64,000 nt of DNA from Pragia fontium DSM 5563 = ATCC 49100. Its GTDB lineage: Bacteria; Pseudomonadota; Gammaproteobacteria; Enterobacterales; Enterobacteriaceae. Location of the stretch: positions 62,001-126,000 of the forward strand of contig NZ_FOLW01000002.1 of NCBI RefSeq assembly GCF_900112475.1. The letters are read 5' to 3'. The position numbers and the translations under genes are program-made. Within the stretch, counting starts at the first letter, position 1. Each line of letters opens with the position of its first letter. The notes beneath the pieces are model-generated. The model saw nothing but the letters and a program-made list of their open reading frames with translations, searched no databases and was not told the origin of the DNA. Positions 37,094-47,184 of the stretch are shown here, piece after piece.

Positions 37094-38179
37094 ATGGCAG
37101 GGAACAGTATTGGACAACTATTTCGCGTAACAACGTTTGGTGAATCTCATGGTGTTGCGTTGGGCTGTATTGTAGACGGTGTGCCACCGGGAATTCCTTT
37201 AACCGAGGCGGATCTTCAGCACGATCTCGATCGTCGTCGCCCGGGAACGTCACGTTACACCACTCAGCGCCGCGAGCCTGACAGTGTACGTATTCTGTCA
37301 GGCGTTTTTGAAGGGGTAACCACCGGCACCAGTATTGGTTTGTTGATTGAGAATACCGACCAGCGTTCGCAGGACTATGGCGACATTAAAGATACGTTTC
37401 GCCCAGGCCATGCAGACTATACCTACCAACAGAAATATGGCCTGCGTGATTATCGGGGCGGTGGGCGTTCTTCTGCTCGGGAAACCGCGATGCGGGTAGC
37501 GGCAGGAGCTATCGCTAAGAAATATTTACAGCAACAGTTCGGTATTCAGGTTCGTGGTTATCTATCACAGATGGGAGATATCAGCTGCGAGTTAAAAGAT
37601 TGGCAACAGGTAGAACAAAACCCTTTCTTTTGCCCGGATCCATCACGGATTGACGCATTGGATGAGTTAATGCGTGAACTGAAAAAGGCCGGCGATTCCG
37701 TTGGGGCTAAAGTTACCGTGGTTGCTGATGGAGTTCCGGTTGGTTTAGGTGAGCCGGTATTTGATCGCTTAGATGCCGAACTGGCCCATGCTCTGATGAG
37801 TATTAATGCCGTTAAAGGTGTGGAAATTGGTGATGGTTTTGCGGTAGTGAATAAACGCGGTAGTGAAAATCGCGATGAAATCACTCCTCAGGGATTTATC
37901 AGTAATCATGCCGGTGGCATTCTTGGTGGAATCAGCAGCGGACAACCAATAATCGCTAATATTGCACTGAAACCGACCTCCAGCATTACCATTCCAGGGC
38001 GCACGATCAATAAGCAGGGCGAAGCGGTAGAGATGATTACTCGCGGGCGTCACGATCCTTGCGTGGGGATTCGTGCGGTACCAATCGCAGAAGCCATGAT
38101 GGCAATCGTGTTAATGGATCATTTAATGCGTCATCGTGCTCAGTGCTATGACGTGAAATCAGATGTGCCAAGTTGGTAA
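37094..38179 (+). CDS. aroC: Chorismate synthase
   Basis: Last enzyme of the shikimate pathway: converts 5-enolpyruvylshikimate 3-phosphate to chorismate with reduced FMN. The 361 residues show the family signatures [48 protein letters not shown] and [19 protein letters not shown]. The ATG at 37094, after AAAGGAG, gives [20 protein letters not shown] and matches E. coli; a GTG one codon earlier is less likely. mepA begins 14 bases after its stop. Confidence 0.98.
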   Translation: MAGNSIGQLFRVTTFGESHGVALGCIVDGVPPGIPLTEADLQHDLDRRRPGTSRYTTQRREPDSVRILSGVFEGVTTGTSIGLLIENTDQRSQDYGDIKDTFRPGHADYTYQQKYGLRDYRGGGRSSARETAMRVAAGAIAKKYLQQQFGIQVRGYLSQMGDISCELKDWQQVEQNPFFCPDPSRIDALDELMRELKKAGDSVGAKVTVVADGVPVGLGEPVFDRLDAELAHALMSINAVKGVEIGDGFAVVNKRGSENRDEITPQGFISNHAGGILGGISSGQPIIANIALKPTSSITIPGRTINKQGEAVEMITRGRHDPCVGIRAVPIAEAMMAIVLMDHLMRHRAQCYDVKSDVPSW

Positions 38180-38193
38180 TCAGGATATTGACG

Positions 38194-39027
38194 ATGAAAC
38201 AGATATTTTTCGCCGCGATGGCACTGTTTTTTTCTACTTCTACGCTAGCAGCAACGCCGTGGCAGCAAGTTAAACAGCCGGTTGAGGGTACACCTCAATC
38301 GATCGGTGGGTTTTCCAATGGTTGTATTATTGGGGCTCAGCCACTTTCACTGCAAGGTCAGGGGTATCTGGTGATGCGCAGTCAGCAACTGCGTTATTTT
38401 GGTCACCCTGATTTGCTGGCATTTATTCATCGTTTGACCAATAAAACCCAATCCTATGGTTTGGGCAATGTACTGATCGGCGATATGGGCATGCCGGCTG
38501 GTGGGCGTTTTGCCACCGGACATGCCAGCCATCAGAGTGGTCTGGATGTGGATATTTGGTTGCAGTTACCGCGTGAACGTTGGAGTGCGACCCAATTGAA
38601 AAATCCAAAGGCGATTGATTTGGTTGCCGGTAATGGTAAACAAGTGGTGGAAAGCTTATGGCAACCGCAAGTTGGCGAATTGATTAAGTTGGCGGCCAGC
38701 GATAATGACGTAACACGTATCTTTGTTCATCCGGCGATTAAGCAGAAATTGTGTCAAACCGCAGGTAGCGATCGCACATGGTTACGTAAGGTTCGTCCAT
38801 GGTTTGGGCATCGCGCTCATATGCACGTGAGGTTACGTTGTCCGGCAGATAGTCTGGAGTGCGAAGAGCAGGCCGCTATTCCTGCTGGTGATGGATGTGG
38901 TGCCGAACTGGCCAGCTGGCTGGAAGCACCGGCTAAATTACCAAATGCCAAGCCGAAACCGCCGCAAATTCCTGAACCGCCTGCATCATGTAAGGCTCTG
39001 TTGGTGAATAACTTTAAGGTAGAGTAA
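38194..39027 (+). CDS. mepA: Penicillin-insensitive murein endopeptidase MepA
   Basis: Periplasmic LAS-type metallopeptidase that cuts D-Ala-mDAP cross-links in peptidoglycan. A signal peptide ([20 protein letters not shown]) is followed by a domain with the zinc ligands in [15 protein letters not shown] and in [14 protein letters not shown]. The 277 residues are the usual length. ATG 38194 gives a proper signal peptide; the longer frame from 38173 overlaps aroC. Three bases separate it from yfcA. Confidence 0.95.
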   Translation: MKQIFFAAMALFFSTSTLAATPWQQVKQPVEGTPQSIGGFSNGCIIGAQPLSLQGQGYLVMRSQQLRYFGHPDLLAFIHRLTNKTQSYGLGNVLIGDMGMPAGGRFATGHASHQSGLDVDIWLQLPRERWSATQLKNPKAIDLVAGNGKQVVESLWQPQVGELIKLAASDNDVTRIFVHPAIKQKLCQTAGSDRTWLRKVRPWFGHRAHMHVRLRCPADSLECEEQAAIPAGDGCGAELASWLEAPAKLPNAKPKPPQIPEPPASCKALLVNNFKVE

Positions 39028-39030
39028 AAA

Positions 39031-39831
39031 ATGGAGTGGTTTTCCCTCAGCGTTGAGATTTATATCATATTATTTTTCGTTGCAATGCTGGCCGGATTTA
39101 TCGACTCTATTGCCGGCGGCGGGGGACTCATTACCTTACCCGCACTGCTATCTGTGGGGCTTCCCCCGGCTCAGGCATTGGCCACCAATAAATTACAGTC
39201 AATTGGTGGCTCATTTTCAGCCAGTCTCTATTTTATTCGCCGCAAAGCAGTGGATTTAAAAGAACAGCGCTGGGCTATTTTACTGACGTTTATTGGCGCC
39301 ATGATCGGCGCAATCCTCATTCAGCGCATTAATGCTGATGTTTTACGTTCTATATTGCCGCTGCTGGTGATTGCTATTGGTCTCTATTTTTTACTGAGTC
39401 CGAAAGTGGGTGAAGCGGAGCGGCAGAAGCGTTTAAGCGCTTTGCCCTTTGCTTTTATTGCTGGTTTTGGCATCGGTTTTTATGATGGTTTATTTGGACC
39501 CGGTACCGGTTCTTTTTTTGCTCTGGCCTACGTTACCCTGCAAGGTTTTAACCTGACTAAATCTACCGCTCACGCTAAAGTACTCAACTTCACCTCAAAT
39601 CTGGCTTCACTGCTGTTTTTTATTCTGGGTGGCAAAGTGGTATGGGCCATTGGTTTAGCCATGTTAGGTGGACAGGTTATCGGTGCCCGACTCGGTGCTC
39701 GTATGGTACTTTCTCGCGGACAGAAGCTGATTCGGCCAATGTTAATCGTGGTGTCATTCGTCATGAGCTGTAAATTAATTTATGATAGCCACGGCGCTGA
39801 AATATCCCAGTGGATTACGCGTTTTTTCTAA
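39031..39831 (+). CDS. yfcA: TauE/SafE-family membrane transporter YfcA
   Basis: A 266-residue inner membrane protein with about eight hydrophobic segments and two copies of the family motif: AGFIDSIAGGGGLITLPALL near the start and GFYDGLFGPGTGSFFALAYV in the middle. Family members move sulfite, sulfoacetate or other organosulfur anions, but the substrate of YfcA is unknown. It follows mepA directly and precedes epmC by 46 bases, as in E. coli. Confidence 0.92.
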   Translation: MEWFSLSVEIYIILFFVAMLAGFIDSIAGGGGLITLPALLSVGLPPAQALATNKLQSIGGSFSASLYFIRRKAVDLKEQRWAILLTFIGAMIGAILIQRINADVLRSILPLLVIAIGLYFLLSPKVGEAERQKRLSALPFAFIAGFGIGFYDGLFGPGTGSFFALAYVTLQGFNLTKSTAHAKVLNFTSNLASLLFFILGGKVVWAIGLAMLGGQVIGARLGARMVLSRGQKLIRPMLIVVSFVMSCKLIYDSHGAEISQWITRFF

Positions 39832-39877
39832 TTTGAATTTCCAGGATATTTTCCTGCTAAAAATAGAGTTAAGTTAA

Positions 39878-40438
39878 TTGACCAGACAACATATTCCTCA
39901 AGATCTTATCGATCTGTTTGAGCATACTTTTGGTGCGGATTACCAGACAAAACTCGTTCAGGGCGATGATGAGCCAATATACCTGCCGGCAGATGAGCAG
40001 GTGCCTTATCATCAAATTGTGTTTGCCCATGGTTTTTATGCCAGCGCTTTTCATGAAATTTCTCACTGGTGTATTGCCGGTGAAGAGCGACGCAAACAGG
40101 TTGATTACGGCTACTGGTATTGCCCCGACGGTCGTGGTGCGGATAAACAGGCCGAGTTTGAAGTTGTGGAAATTAAACCTCAGGCGTTTGATTGGTTTTT
40201 TTGTGTCGCCTCGGGTTATCCGTTTAACGTGAGCTGCGATAATCTGGACGGTGATTTTCAGCCCGACCGCGTTGCTTTTCAGCGTAAGGTTCATGCTCAG
40301 GTATTAGATTATTTAGCTAATGGTATTCCTGAGCGCCCAGCTCGGTTTATTCAGGCCCTACAAGAGTTTTATCAGACCAAGCCGCTAGTTGCTGATGATT
40401 TTCCTTATCCGCAATACCCAACCGGCTGGTGTGTGTAA
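39878..40438 (+). CDS. epmC: Elongation factor P hydroxylase EpmC (YfcM)
   Basis: Hydroxylates the beta-lysyl-lysine side chain of EF-P. The 186 residues include the family core GDDEPIYLPADEQVPYHQIVFAHGFYASAFHEISHWCIAG with a probable metal-binding HExxH-like HEISH. Further on, WYCPDGR and GYPFNVSCDNLDGDF match E. coli YfcM. TTG at 39878 is the only usable start because an in-frame stop lies directly upstream. Its presence implies that epmA and epmB exist elsewhere in the genome. Confidence 0.93.
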   Translation: MTRQHIPQDLIDLFEHTFGADYQTKLVQGDDEPIYLPADEQVPYHQIVFAHGFYASAFHEISHWCIAGEERRKQVDYGYWYCPDGRGADKQAEFEVVEIKPQAFDWFFCVASGYPFNVSCDNLDGDFQPDRVAFQRKVHAQVLDYLANGIPERPARFIQALQEFYQTKPLVADDFPYPQYPTGWCV

Positions 40439-40484
40439 TTTTAGCAATATTTTATTTTTTGAATCAATATATTGAGGAACCTGC

Positions 40485-40769
40485 ATGATCGCAGAATTTG
40501 AAGAGTCCATTCTGGCGTTGATTGATAACAATGTTGAACATGCCAGTGATGATGAGCTGTTTGCCGGTGGCTATTTACGCGGTCATATTACCTTAGCGGC
40601 AGCCTTGGCTGAGGAGCAGGGGAAAACCACACTTGAGGATTTTGCTCACTTGATTGAACAGAGTTTGGCTGATGCGATTAAATTAGGGGAGCTTTCTCCG
40701 GTGGATCAGGTCTTAGTTTTTAACCTGTGGAAGACCTTGTTGCAACAAGTTTCAGCAGAAAAAAACTAA
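40485..40769 (+). CDS. yfcL: YfcL family protein
   Basis: A 94-residue acidic cytoplasmic protein similar to E. coli YfcL (FEESILALIDNNVEHASDDELFAGGYLRGHITLAAALAE), function unknown. Good RBS (TGAGGAAC) before ATG 40485. It sits between epmC and mnmC, its conserved place in enterobacteria. Confidence 0.88.
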   Translation: MIAEFEESILALIDNNVEHASDDELFAGGYLRGHITLAAALAEEQGKTTLEDFAHLIEQSLADAIKLGELSPVDQVLVFNLWKTLLQQVSAEKN

Positions 40770-40964
40770 GTAATACTTAGAATTACTGGGTGGAATTTAG
40801 ACGAAAACATTTTAGTTATCAATAACAAATAATGTAGCTTATTAAAGTATCTGAACCTTGATATGACAAATAGTGGTATCAACGGGACGGTACTTTTTTA
40901 TTCATCAGCTCTGCAAGATTTAAGATGAATATAGGTTCATTAATCAAAACAATGGAGATGTTTT

Positions 40965-41195
40965 ATGTCTAAAAAGACGTTAGGTATGTTGTTAGCCGGT
41001 TGTGCTTTAGCGATTAGCTGCAGTGCTTCTGCTGCTCAGTTGGGACCGTGGTTTAAAGCGGCATCGAGTTATAATGCCTTATGGGAACACTGTACGTGGA
41101 AACAATACCTGTACAATGATCAAGGCCAAGTTATTGGTTATGGTAAGAATGTTAAAAAAACATTTGGCTTCTTAAGAGGTTGCCCGAAGCCATAA
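40965..41195 (+). CDS. Small secreted protein of unknown function
   Basis: A 76-residue protein with a clear signal peptide (MSKKTLGMLLAGCALAISCSASA, cleavage after ASA). The mature peptide of about 53 residues is aromatic and basic and carries two cysteines (EHCTWKQYLYND and FLRGCPKP) that could form one disulfide. RBS GGAGAT about eight bases before the ATG. A terminator follows at 41241. No family recognised; it lies alone between yfcL and mnmC and has its own leader of nearly 200 bases. Confidence 0.7.
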   Translation: MSKKTLGMLLAGCALAISCSASAAQLGPWFKAASSYNALWEHCTWKQYLYNDQGQVIGYGKNVKKTFGFLRGCPKP

Positions 41196-41240
41196 TCAAT
41201 TCGATTTAGGCTCGATGGCGTGAATATACCGATGAATTAA

Positions 41241-41262
41241 ACCAGCTAAGGCTGGTTTTTTT
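41241..41262 (+). terminator. Terminator of the small secreted protein gene
   Basis: ACCAGC-TAAG-GCTGGT stem followed by seven T residues. Confidence 0.85.
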
Positions 41263-41323
41263 GTATTTATTACACGACAGTGATTCAACTTAAAGGCTGA
41301 ACCTTCGGCTTTTTTCTTTACCG

Positions 41324-43348
41324 CTATAGCGGTGCCCCTTTTAACAGTTTCTTTATCCACTTGCGGTTCGGGCTTAACGCTTCCAGCAGGTCAGCCGTCA
41401 TCGGTAAAGGCTCATCAAATATTTGACCTGCCAAAATTTCTGCCAGCAGTGGGGCGGAGCATAATCCTCGGGAACCCAACCCGGCGATTAAATACAGATC
41501 GGGCCATATCGGTGCTTGTTCAATACCTTCATGCTTTTTTACGCGGTGTTCGAGATGTTGGTAAACCTCGAGTAAGCGCGAATAATCAGGTAGAGCACCC
41601 AACAGCGGGAAATGATCTCTGACCGCGCTGCGGATACTGCATCGGGCGATGTTGTCGCTGATATCAACATGCTGTGGCCACGCAAGGTTTGGTAAACAGT
41701 TAATTAGACGCTGGCGGTTTTCTTCTTGTTCAGTCTGGCGATAGTCGGTTTGACCATCATCTCGCCCATGGCTGGCACCCAGACAGTGAAACTGACGTTG
41801 CTGATCTACCGGTGTCAGATAACCGTCGTAACACAAAACCTGTTGCAGTGAACTTAACTCGGGTGAGGTTGGTACCTGCGACACCTGCCCGCGAACGAGA
41901 GTAAGGGGCAGAGTTGCTGCTTGAGTGATATCGCTGACTTGATATCCCATAGCCAGAATAACCGTTGCATGCTGAACGGTCTTGCCATGTTTAAAGCTAA
42001 GCGACCAGCTTTGTTCCATTCGTTCTAGCTTGATTAGCTGAGATTGATAATAGGTTTTCATGCCTAAGGTTTCTGCATAGGCCAAGGCATTAGTCGTCAG
42101 TTGTAAAGGGGAGAGCCATCCTCCCATCGGGTAGTGAATGCCATCACAGCCGACGGGTAATCCACAGGCGGTTTCCGCCTCTGGTTGAGAAAAGCCGGTG
42201 ACGATTTGAGGTAAAGGTTTTGATGCCAAAATAGCATCATTCCTACGTTTATTTTTTAGGTTATGGCCAAGTTGAATCACGCCACACCACCGATGATCAA
42301 AATCAATGTCTTTATTTAACAGACTGTCATAGGTTTGTCTGGCAAAAGTGAATGCCTGAGTAAAGAATTGGGTCAATGGCGAATTATCTTTGACCATCAG
42401 TGGATAGAGTACGCCCTGATGGTTGCCAGAAGCAGATTGCGCCGGAGCGGCATCAGCACAGTAAAGCGTCACTTTGGCACCACGACGCAATAACGATAGC
42501 GCCGTCATGGCCGAGGCTATGCCGCCGCCAATAATGGCAACATCCTGAGGATTATCTGCTGGTGGTCTGGCATACCAAGGGGCAGGGTGTGGTTGTTTGA
42601 CTATTGTGTCGGCGTCTTTTATGCCAACCAGCATTTCTCGTTTATGGCCGAATCCTTTGATGCGTGAAACCTTAAATCCAGCGTCCTGTAGCCCACGACG
42701 GACAAATCCGGCGGCCGTAAAGGTAGCAAATGTCCCGTTATCGGCCGCAAGTTTAGCCATGTGGTTAAACAACAGCGGGGTCCACATATCCGGGTTTTTA
42801 GAAGGCGCAAAACCGTCAAGAAACCAAGCGTCGACTTTAGCGTGAATACTGTAATCTAATGTGGGCAATAACTGATTTACATCGCCAAACCATAAGTCCA
42901 GCATCACTTGCTCATTGTCCAGATACAAGCGATGACACCCTGCGGTTGCCAGAGGCCATATTTGACGTAATTCGGCACAGAGTTCAGCAAACTGTGGCCA
43001 AGTTTGTTGAACAGTGGTCAGGTCTTCGCGGGTTAAGGGATATTTTTCAAAGCTGATAAAGTGTAGTCGCTTTAATGCTGATTGTGGATTGGCCGTTTTA
43101 AAACGGCGAAAAGCGTCCCATAAGGTGATGAAATTTAATCCGGTACCAAATCCGGTTTCGGCAATAACGAAATGACTTTTAGAGTGAGTGCTAAATCTTT
43201 CCGGAATTTGGTTTCCGGTCAAAAACACGTATTTGGTTTCTTCCGGTCCATCCTGATTGGAAAAGTAAACATCATCAAACTCTCGGGAAACAGGTGTACC
43301 CTGTTCATTCCAGTTCAATGTTGCATGTCGAATTGATATCTCACCCAC
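41324..43348 (-). CDS. mnmC: Bifunctional tRNA 5-methylaminomethyl-2-thiouridine synthesis enzyme MnmC
   Basis: Completes mnm5s2U34 in tRNAs. The C-terminal FAD oxidase removes the carboxymethyl group and the N-terminal methyltransferase methylates the product. The N-terminal domain (about 1-245) has AETGFGTGLNFITLWDAF and DAWFLDGFAPSKNPDMW. The FAD domain begins with AIIGGGIASAMTALSLLRRGAKVTLY. The GTG at 43348 aligns exactly with the E. coli start (VGEISIRHATLNWN against MKHYSIQPANLEFN); a TTG seven codons earlier extends the frame to 43369. Total 674 residues, as in E. coli. Confidence 0.95.
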   Translation of the reverse strand: MGEISIRHATLNWNEQGTPVSREFDDVYFSNQDGPEETKYVFLTGNQIPERFSTHSKSHFVIAETGFGTGLNFITLWDAFRRFKTANPQSALKRLHFISFEKYPLTREDLTTVQQTWPQFAELCAELRQIWPLATAGCHRLYLDNEQVMLDLWFGDVNQLLPTLDYSIHAKVDAWFLDGFAPSKNPDMWTPLLFNHMAKLAADNGTFATFTAAGFVRRGLQDAGFKVSRIKGFGHKREMLVGIKDADTIVKQPHPAPWYARPPADNPQDVAIIGGGIASAMTALSLLRRGAKVTLYCADAAPAQSASGNHQGVLYPLMVKDNSPLTQFFTQAFTFARQTYDSLLNKDIDFDHRWCGVIQLGHNLKNKRRNDAILASKPLPQIVTGFSQPEAETACGLPVGCDGIHYPMGGWLSPLQLTTNALAYAETLGMKTYYQSQLIKLERMEQSWSLSFKHGKTVQHATVILAMGYQVSDITQAATLPLTLVRGQVSQVPTSPELSSLQQVLCYDGYLTPVDQQRQFHCLGASHGRDDGQTDYRQTEQEENRQRLINCLPNLAWPQHVDISDNIARCSIRSAVRDHFPLLGALPDYSRLLEVYQHLEHRVKKHEGIEQAPIWPDLYLIAGLGSRGLCSAPLLAEILAGQIFDEPLPMTADLLEALSPNRKWIKKLLKGAPL

Positions 43349-43436
43349 GTTAAAATACCGTCTGTTCAAGTACTAGAGTGATAATAATGATGAACGACTC
43401 GTAAAGAAATTAACATCTTTTGTTGCATATATTTTG

Positions 43437-43451
43437 CTGATCGGACTTGTT
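43437..43451 (+). promoter_or_regulatory. FadR activator site upstream of fabB
   Basis: CTGATCGGACTTGTT is essentially the FadR site known upstream of E. coli fabB and adjoins the FabR operator. FadR activates fabB from this position in E. coli. Confidence 0.7.
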
Positions 43452-43452
43452 C

Positions 43453-43470
43453 AGCTTACAAGTGTAAGCT
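43453..43470 (+). promoter_or_regulatory. FabR operator upstream of fabB
   Basis: AGCTTACAAGTGTAAGCT is a perfect 8-2-8 palindrome in the place and form of the FabR operator of E. coli fabB. FabR represses unsaturated fatty acid synthesis genes. Confidence 0.75.
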
Positions 43471-43521
43471 AATCTGTTAGGCAAATTCGCAATACAATAA
43501 AAAAGTAGAAAGAGGTAATAG

Positions 43522-44736
43522 ATGAAACGTGCAGTTATCACCGGCTTAGGTGTTATTTCTAGTATCGGTAATAATAAACAAGAAGTCTTGGAGTCTTTAG
43601 AACTGGGACGTTCCGGTATTACCCATGCTCAGGAATTGCAAGATGCAGGCATGCGCAGTCATGTTTGGGGTAATATTAAACTGGATACTGCTGGATTAAT
43701 TGACCGCAAAATTGCTCGTTTCATGAGTGATGCATCAATTTATGCTTATCTTTCTATGCAAGAAGCGATTAAAGACTCAGGATTAGCAGACGATCAGGTT
43801 TCTAACGACCGTACTGGCTTGGTTGTCGGTTCAGGTGGTGGTTCTCCACGCAGTCAGGTGGCGGGTGCTGATGGTATGCGCGCTCGCGGCTTACGTGGCG
43901 TAGGGCCATATATGGTGACCAAAGCGATGGCTTCAGGTGTTTCAGCATGTTTAGCCACACCTTTCAAAATTCGAGGCGTTAACTACACCATTAGTTCCGC
44001 TTGTGCCACTTCCGCACACTGTATTGGTCATGCCTTGGAACTGATTCAGTTAGGTAAACAGGATGTCGTCTTCGCCGGTGGTGGTGAAGAAATGTGCTGG
44101 GAACTTTCCTGTGAGTTTGATGCTATGGGTGCATTATCTACCCAATATAACGATACGCCGGAAAAAGCATCCCGTACTTATGATACCGACCGTGATGGTT
44201 TTGTTATCTCTGGCGGTGGCGGTATGGTTGTGGTTGAAGAACTGGAGCACGCTCTGGCTCGTGGCGCACATATCTATGCTGAAATTGTTGGTTACGGTGC
44301 GACGTCTGATGGTGCGGATATGGTTGCTCCTTCTGGTGAAGGTGCGGTTCGCTGTATGAAGATGGCAATGCAAGGTGTTGATACCCCAATTGATTACCTG
44401 AACGTCCATGGTACTTCTACGCCGGTTGGTGATGTGAAAGAACTGGGCGCTATTCGTGAAGTGTTTGGTGACAATACGCCAGCGATTTCATCTACTAAGG
44501 CAATGACGGGTCATGCGCTGGGTGCTGCCGGTGTTCATGAAGCTATCTATACGTTGTTAATGGTTGAAAATAGCTTTATCGCCCCTAGCATCAATATCGA
44601 TAATTTAGATGAACAAGCTGCCGGTATGAATATCATTACTGAGACAACTCGCCGTGAGTTAACTACTGCGATGTCTAACAGTTTCGGCTTTGGTGGTACC
44701 AACGCCACGTTAGTGATGCGTAAATACAGCAAATAA
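43522..44736 (+). CDS. fabB: 3-oxoacyl-ACP synthase I FabB
   Basis: Condensing enzyme for fatty acid elongation, needed for unsaturated fatty acid synthesis. The 404 residues contain the catalytic cysteine in [10 protein letters not shown] (Cys161) and the two histidines in [11 protein letters not shown] and [12 protein letters not shown]. The start [18 protein letters not shown] matches E. coli, with AGAGGT as ribosome binding site. The gene is divergent from mnmC, with FadR and FabR sites between them. Confidence 0.98.
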   Translation: MKRAVITGLGVISSIGNNKQEVLESLELGRSGITHAQELQDAGMRSHVWGNIKLDTAGLIDRKIARFMSDASIYAYLSMQEAIKDSGLADDQVSNDRTGLVVGSGGGSPRSQVAGADGMRARGLRGVGPYMVTKAMASGVSACLATPFKIRGVNYTISSACATSAHCIGHALELIQLGKQDVVFAGGGEEMCWELSCEFDAMGALSTQYNDTPEKASRTYDTDRDGFVISGGGGMVVVEELEHALARGAHIYAEIVGYGATSDGADMVAPSGEGAVRCMKMAMQGVDTPIDYLNVHGTSTPVGDVKELGAIREVFGDNTPAISSTKAMTGHALGAAGVHEAIYTLLMVENSFIAPSINIDNLDEQAAGMNIITETTRRELTTAMSNSFGFGGTNATLVMRKYSK

Positions 44737-44758
44737 GTTCTCGAAACTTTGTCTCTAT

Positions 44759-44795
44759 AAACTGCCGGTGATTTGTGTCACTGGCAGTTTTTATT
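44759..44795 (+). terminator. Terminator after fabB
   Basis: AAACTGCCGGTGA pairs with TCACTGGCAGTTT (one wobble) and is followed by TTTATTTT. Confidence 0.85.
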
Positions 44796-44920
44796 TTATA
44801 GCCTGGGGTAAAAACCAGCGTAGTATTCAGGTATCATAGACGGTATCTATTTAGCTATTTTGATTTAATTAAACACGCTTTCGGTTGCTGAAATTGACCG
44901 AAAGAAGGTTAAGCGTATCT

Positions 44921-45835
44921 ATGTTTCTGAAAGAGAAAAAAACTTCAGTATTGCTACTGGTCATCTTATTGCTTATTGCAATGTTATCGATTCAAAGTGG
45001 TGCTTCGCTGGCGAAAAGCCTGTTCCCTATTGTGGGTGCCCAAGGCATGACGGCTCTGCGTCTGTTTTTGGGGACTATTATTCTGATGATCTTTTTACGC
45101 CCTTGGCGTAAGAGCAAAACTCGGATCCCTGCACCGGGAGCAAGATGGTGGCTGCTGGCCTATGGATTGTCCCTTGGTGGAATGAACTTACTGTTTTATA
45201 TGTCCTTGAGAACGGTGCCGCTGGGAATTGCTGTAGCGCTGGAGTTTATTGGACCGCTGGCCGTAGCGATGTTTTCTTCTCGTCGTTTGGTGGATTTTCT
45301 GTGGGTTGGTTTAGTTATTGTCGGTTTAGGGTTATTGCTACCGCTAAATCAATCCGTTAATGGCGTAGATCCGGTGGGTGCCTGCTATGCGCTGGGTGCC
45401 GGGGTATTTTGGGCCCTATATATTGTATTTGGTCAACGGGCAGGCGCCAGCTACGGCACACGCTCCGTTGCGTTAGGGGCATTGGTTGCCACAATCATTG
45501 TTTTACCTGTTGGGGTTATTTATGCTGGCAGCGATTTGTTTTCGCTGTCAATACTGCCTGTCGCCATCGGTGTAGCAATACTGTCAACTGCGCTACCTTA
45601 TTCATTAGAGATGGTTGCTTTAACGCGTTTACCAGCACAGACCTTTGGCACGCTGACCAGTTTAGAACCTGCAATGGGGGCGTTTTCTGGCCTGATTTTC
45701 CTGAATGAAACGCTGTCTTTTATGCAATGGATGGGACTGTTAGCGGTAATTATTGCTTCGATGGGGGCATCATTAACCATTAAGCCCAAGGCTAAGCTTG
45801 AATCGGTGAAGATTGATACTGAAAGCGTCCGTTGA
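44921..45835 (+). CDS. rhtA: Threonine/homoserine exporter RhtA
   Basis: Inner membrane EamA-family exporter with ten membrane segments in 304 residues. Similarity to E. coli RhtA is clear over the whole length: SIQSGASLAKSLFPIVGAQGMTALRL, LGGMNLLFYMSLRTVPLGIAVALEF and STALPYSLEMVALTRLPAQTFGTL. ATG 44921 gives a normal N-terminus and follows AAGG at 44905-44908; a TTG at 44885 is possible but less likely. The gene stands alone. In E. coli rhtA is not beside fabB, so this is a junction between synteny blocks. Confidence 0.9.
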   Translation: MFLKEKKTSVLLLVILLLIAMLSIQSGASLAKSLFPIVGAQGMTALRLFLGTIILMIFLRPWRKSKTRIPAPGARWWLLAYGLSLGGMNLLFYMSLRTVPLGIAVALEFIGPLAVAMFSSRRLVDFLWVGLVIVGLGLLLPLNQSVNGVDPVGACYALGAGVFWALYIVFGQRAGASYGTRSVALGALVATIIVLPVGVIYAGSDLFSLSILPVAIGVAILSTALPYSLEMVALTRLPAQTFGTLTSLEPAMGAFSGLIFLNETLSFMQWMGLLAVIIASMGASLTIKPKAKLESVKIDTESVR

Positions 45836-45956
45836 TGTTAATAGATCGCCACAATATTTTGACCGTCATCCCGGCGAAAGCTGTGATCTCGTTTAAGCCA
45901 AGCGTTGTTATTAATATAAAATGACCGGATAGATGGCGTAAAAGTGCTTAACAGAT

Positions 45957-45985
45957 AAAATAGCCACCTAAAAGGTGGCTATTTT
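45957..45985 (+). terminator. Bidirectional terminator between rhtA and the desulfhydrase gene
   Basis: AAAATAGCCACCT-AAA-AGGTGGCTATTTT stem with A and T flanks between convergent genes. Confidence 0.88.
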
Positions 45986-45999
45986 GTTATCCATTATCT

Positions 46000-47040
46000 T
46001 TACAGATTTTCCAACTGTTGCTGATACTGGCTTAAATCGCCCAGCGTTTGAGCCACCCACTCAGGATTGTAGTAGGTGTCCAGATAGCGTTCTCCGCTAT
46101 CGCACAATAATGTCACAATAGCGCCTTTTTCACCGTTGTCACGCATACGCTTAGCCAACTGTAGTGCTCCCCAGACGTTAGTGCCTGTTGAAGCGCCGGT
46201 TTTGCGTCCTAAAATCTTTTCTAACCAAAGAATCGTGGCGATACTGGCGGCATCTGGAACCTGAATCATTTCCTCAATCACTGCAGGAATAAATGAGGGT
46301 TCTACTCGTGGACGGCCAATGCCTTCAATTCGGCTTCCGCAGTGGGTAGAGAGGGCACCATCTCCGGTTTGGAAATAGTCATAAAACACTGAGTTTTCTG
46401 GATCGACGACTATCAGTTTAGTGTCATATCCTTGATAGCGGATATAGCGCCCTAATGTGGCAGAGGTTCCGCCAGTGCCGGCACTCATCACAAGGTAATC
46501 GGGAACGGTATGTGGCTCACGCTGCATTTGACGGAAAATACTGTCGGCGATATTGTTATTACCACGCCAGTCGGTGGCCCGTTCGGCATAGGTAAATTGA
46601 TCCATATAGTGACCGTTAAGCTCTGTTGCCAGGCGCTCAGAGGCGGCGTAGATTTCAGATGAATGCTTCACGAAATGGCAGCGCCCACCATAGAATTCGA
46701 TTTGCTCTATCTTACGTTTTGCCGTGCAGTCGGGCATGACGGCAATAAAAGGCAATCCCAGCAAACGGGCAAAATAGGCCTCTGATACGGCGGTACTGCC
46801 GGATGAGGCTTCAATAATGGTGGTATCCTGTTTAATCCAACCATTAGACAGACCATATAAAAACAGTGAGCGAGCCAAACGGTGCTTTAGGCTACCAGTA
46901 GGATGAGTGCTTTCATCTTTCAGATAGAGATAGATACCGGGAAATTGGGCTAACTGAATGCGAATGAGATGGGTATCTGCGGAACGTTGGAAATCAGCTT
47001 CAATTTCACTGATGGCCTGTTTTACCCAATGGCGTGTCAT
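46000..47040 (-). CDS. cds1: PLP-dependent cysteine desulfhydrase (cysteine synthase family, Cds1-like)
   Basis: A 346-residue fold-type II PLP enzyme. The lysine for PLP is in [10 protein letters not shown] (Lys52), the substrate loop is [13 protein letters not shown] and the phosphate loop is [16 protein letters not shown]. The sequence is closer to the Cds1-type L-cysteine desulfhydrases than to CysK/CysM, which have ASSGNTG in place of the SSGST loop. Such enzymes degrade L-cysteine to pyruvate, ammonia and hydrogen sulfide. The gene is divergent from decR, whose E. coli product activates cysteine detoxification, so control by DecR is likely. The choice of reaction is an inference. Confidence 0.75.
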   Translation of the reverse strand: MTRHWVKQAISEIEADFQRSADTHLIRIQLAQFPGIYLYLKDESTHPTGSLKHRLARSLFLYGLSNGWIKQDTTIIEASSGSTAVSEAYFARLLGLPFIAVMPDCTAKRKIEQIEFYGGRCHFVKHSSEIYAASERLATELNGHYMDQFTYAERATDWRGNNNIADSIFRQMQREPHTVPDYLVMSAGTGGTSATLGRYIRYQGYDTKLIVVDPENSVFYDYFQTGDGALSTHCGSRIEGIGRPRVEPSFIPAVIEEMIQVPDAASIATILWLEKILGRKTGASTGTNVWGALQLAKRMRDNGEKGAIVTLLCDSGERYLDTYYNPEWVAQTLGDLSQYQQQLENL

Positions 47041-47076
47041 ATTTTTCTCCGGATCTGTGTGGTTAATCTGTGGCTT

Positions 47077-47091
47077 TAGACAATGGGTCTA
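47077..47091. promoter_or_regulatory. Possible DecR/Lrp-type operator
   Basis: TAGAC-AATGG-GTCTA is a 15-base dyad in the 144-base divergent gap, with a further TAGACTAA 12 bases on. Lrp-family proteins bind 15-base imperfect palindromes of this size. No DecR consensus was available for comparison. Confidence 0.35.
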
Positions 47092-47184
47092 TACTGATAG
47101 ACTAACGGTAATTTGAGAAAAAATTATTGCTATTTTTACTCTATATTTACTCAGTAATGGAAAAATTTTCTCCCGGGAGTGGTT

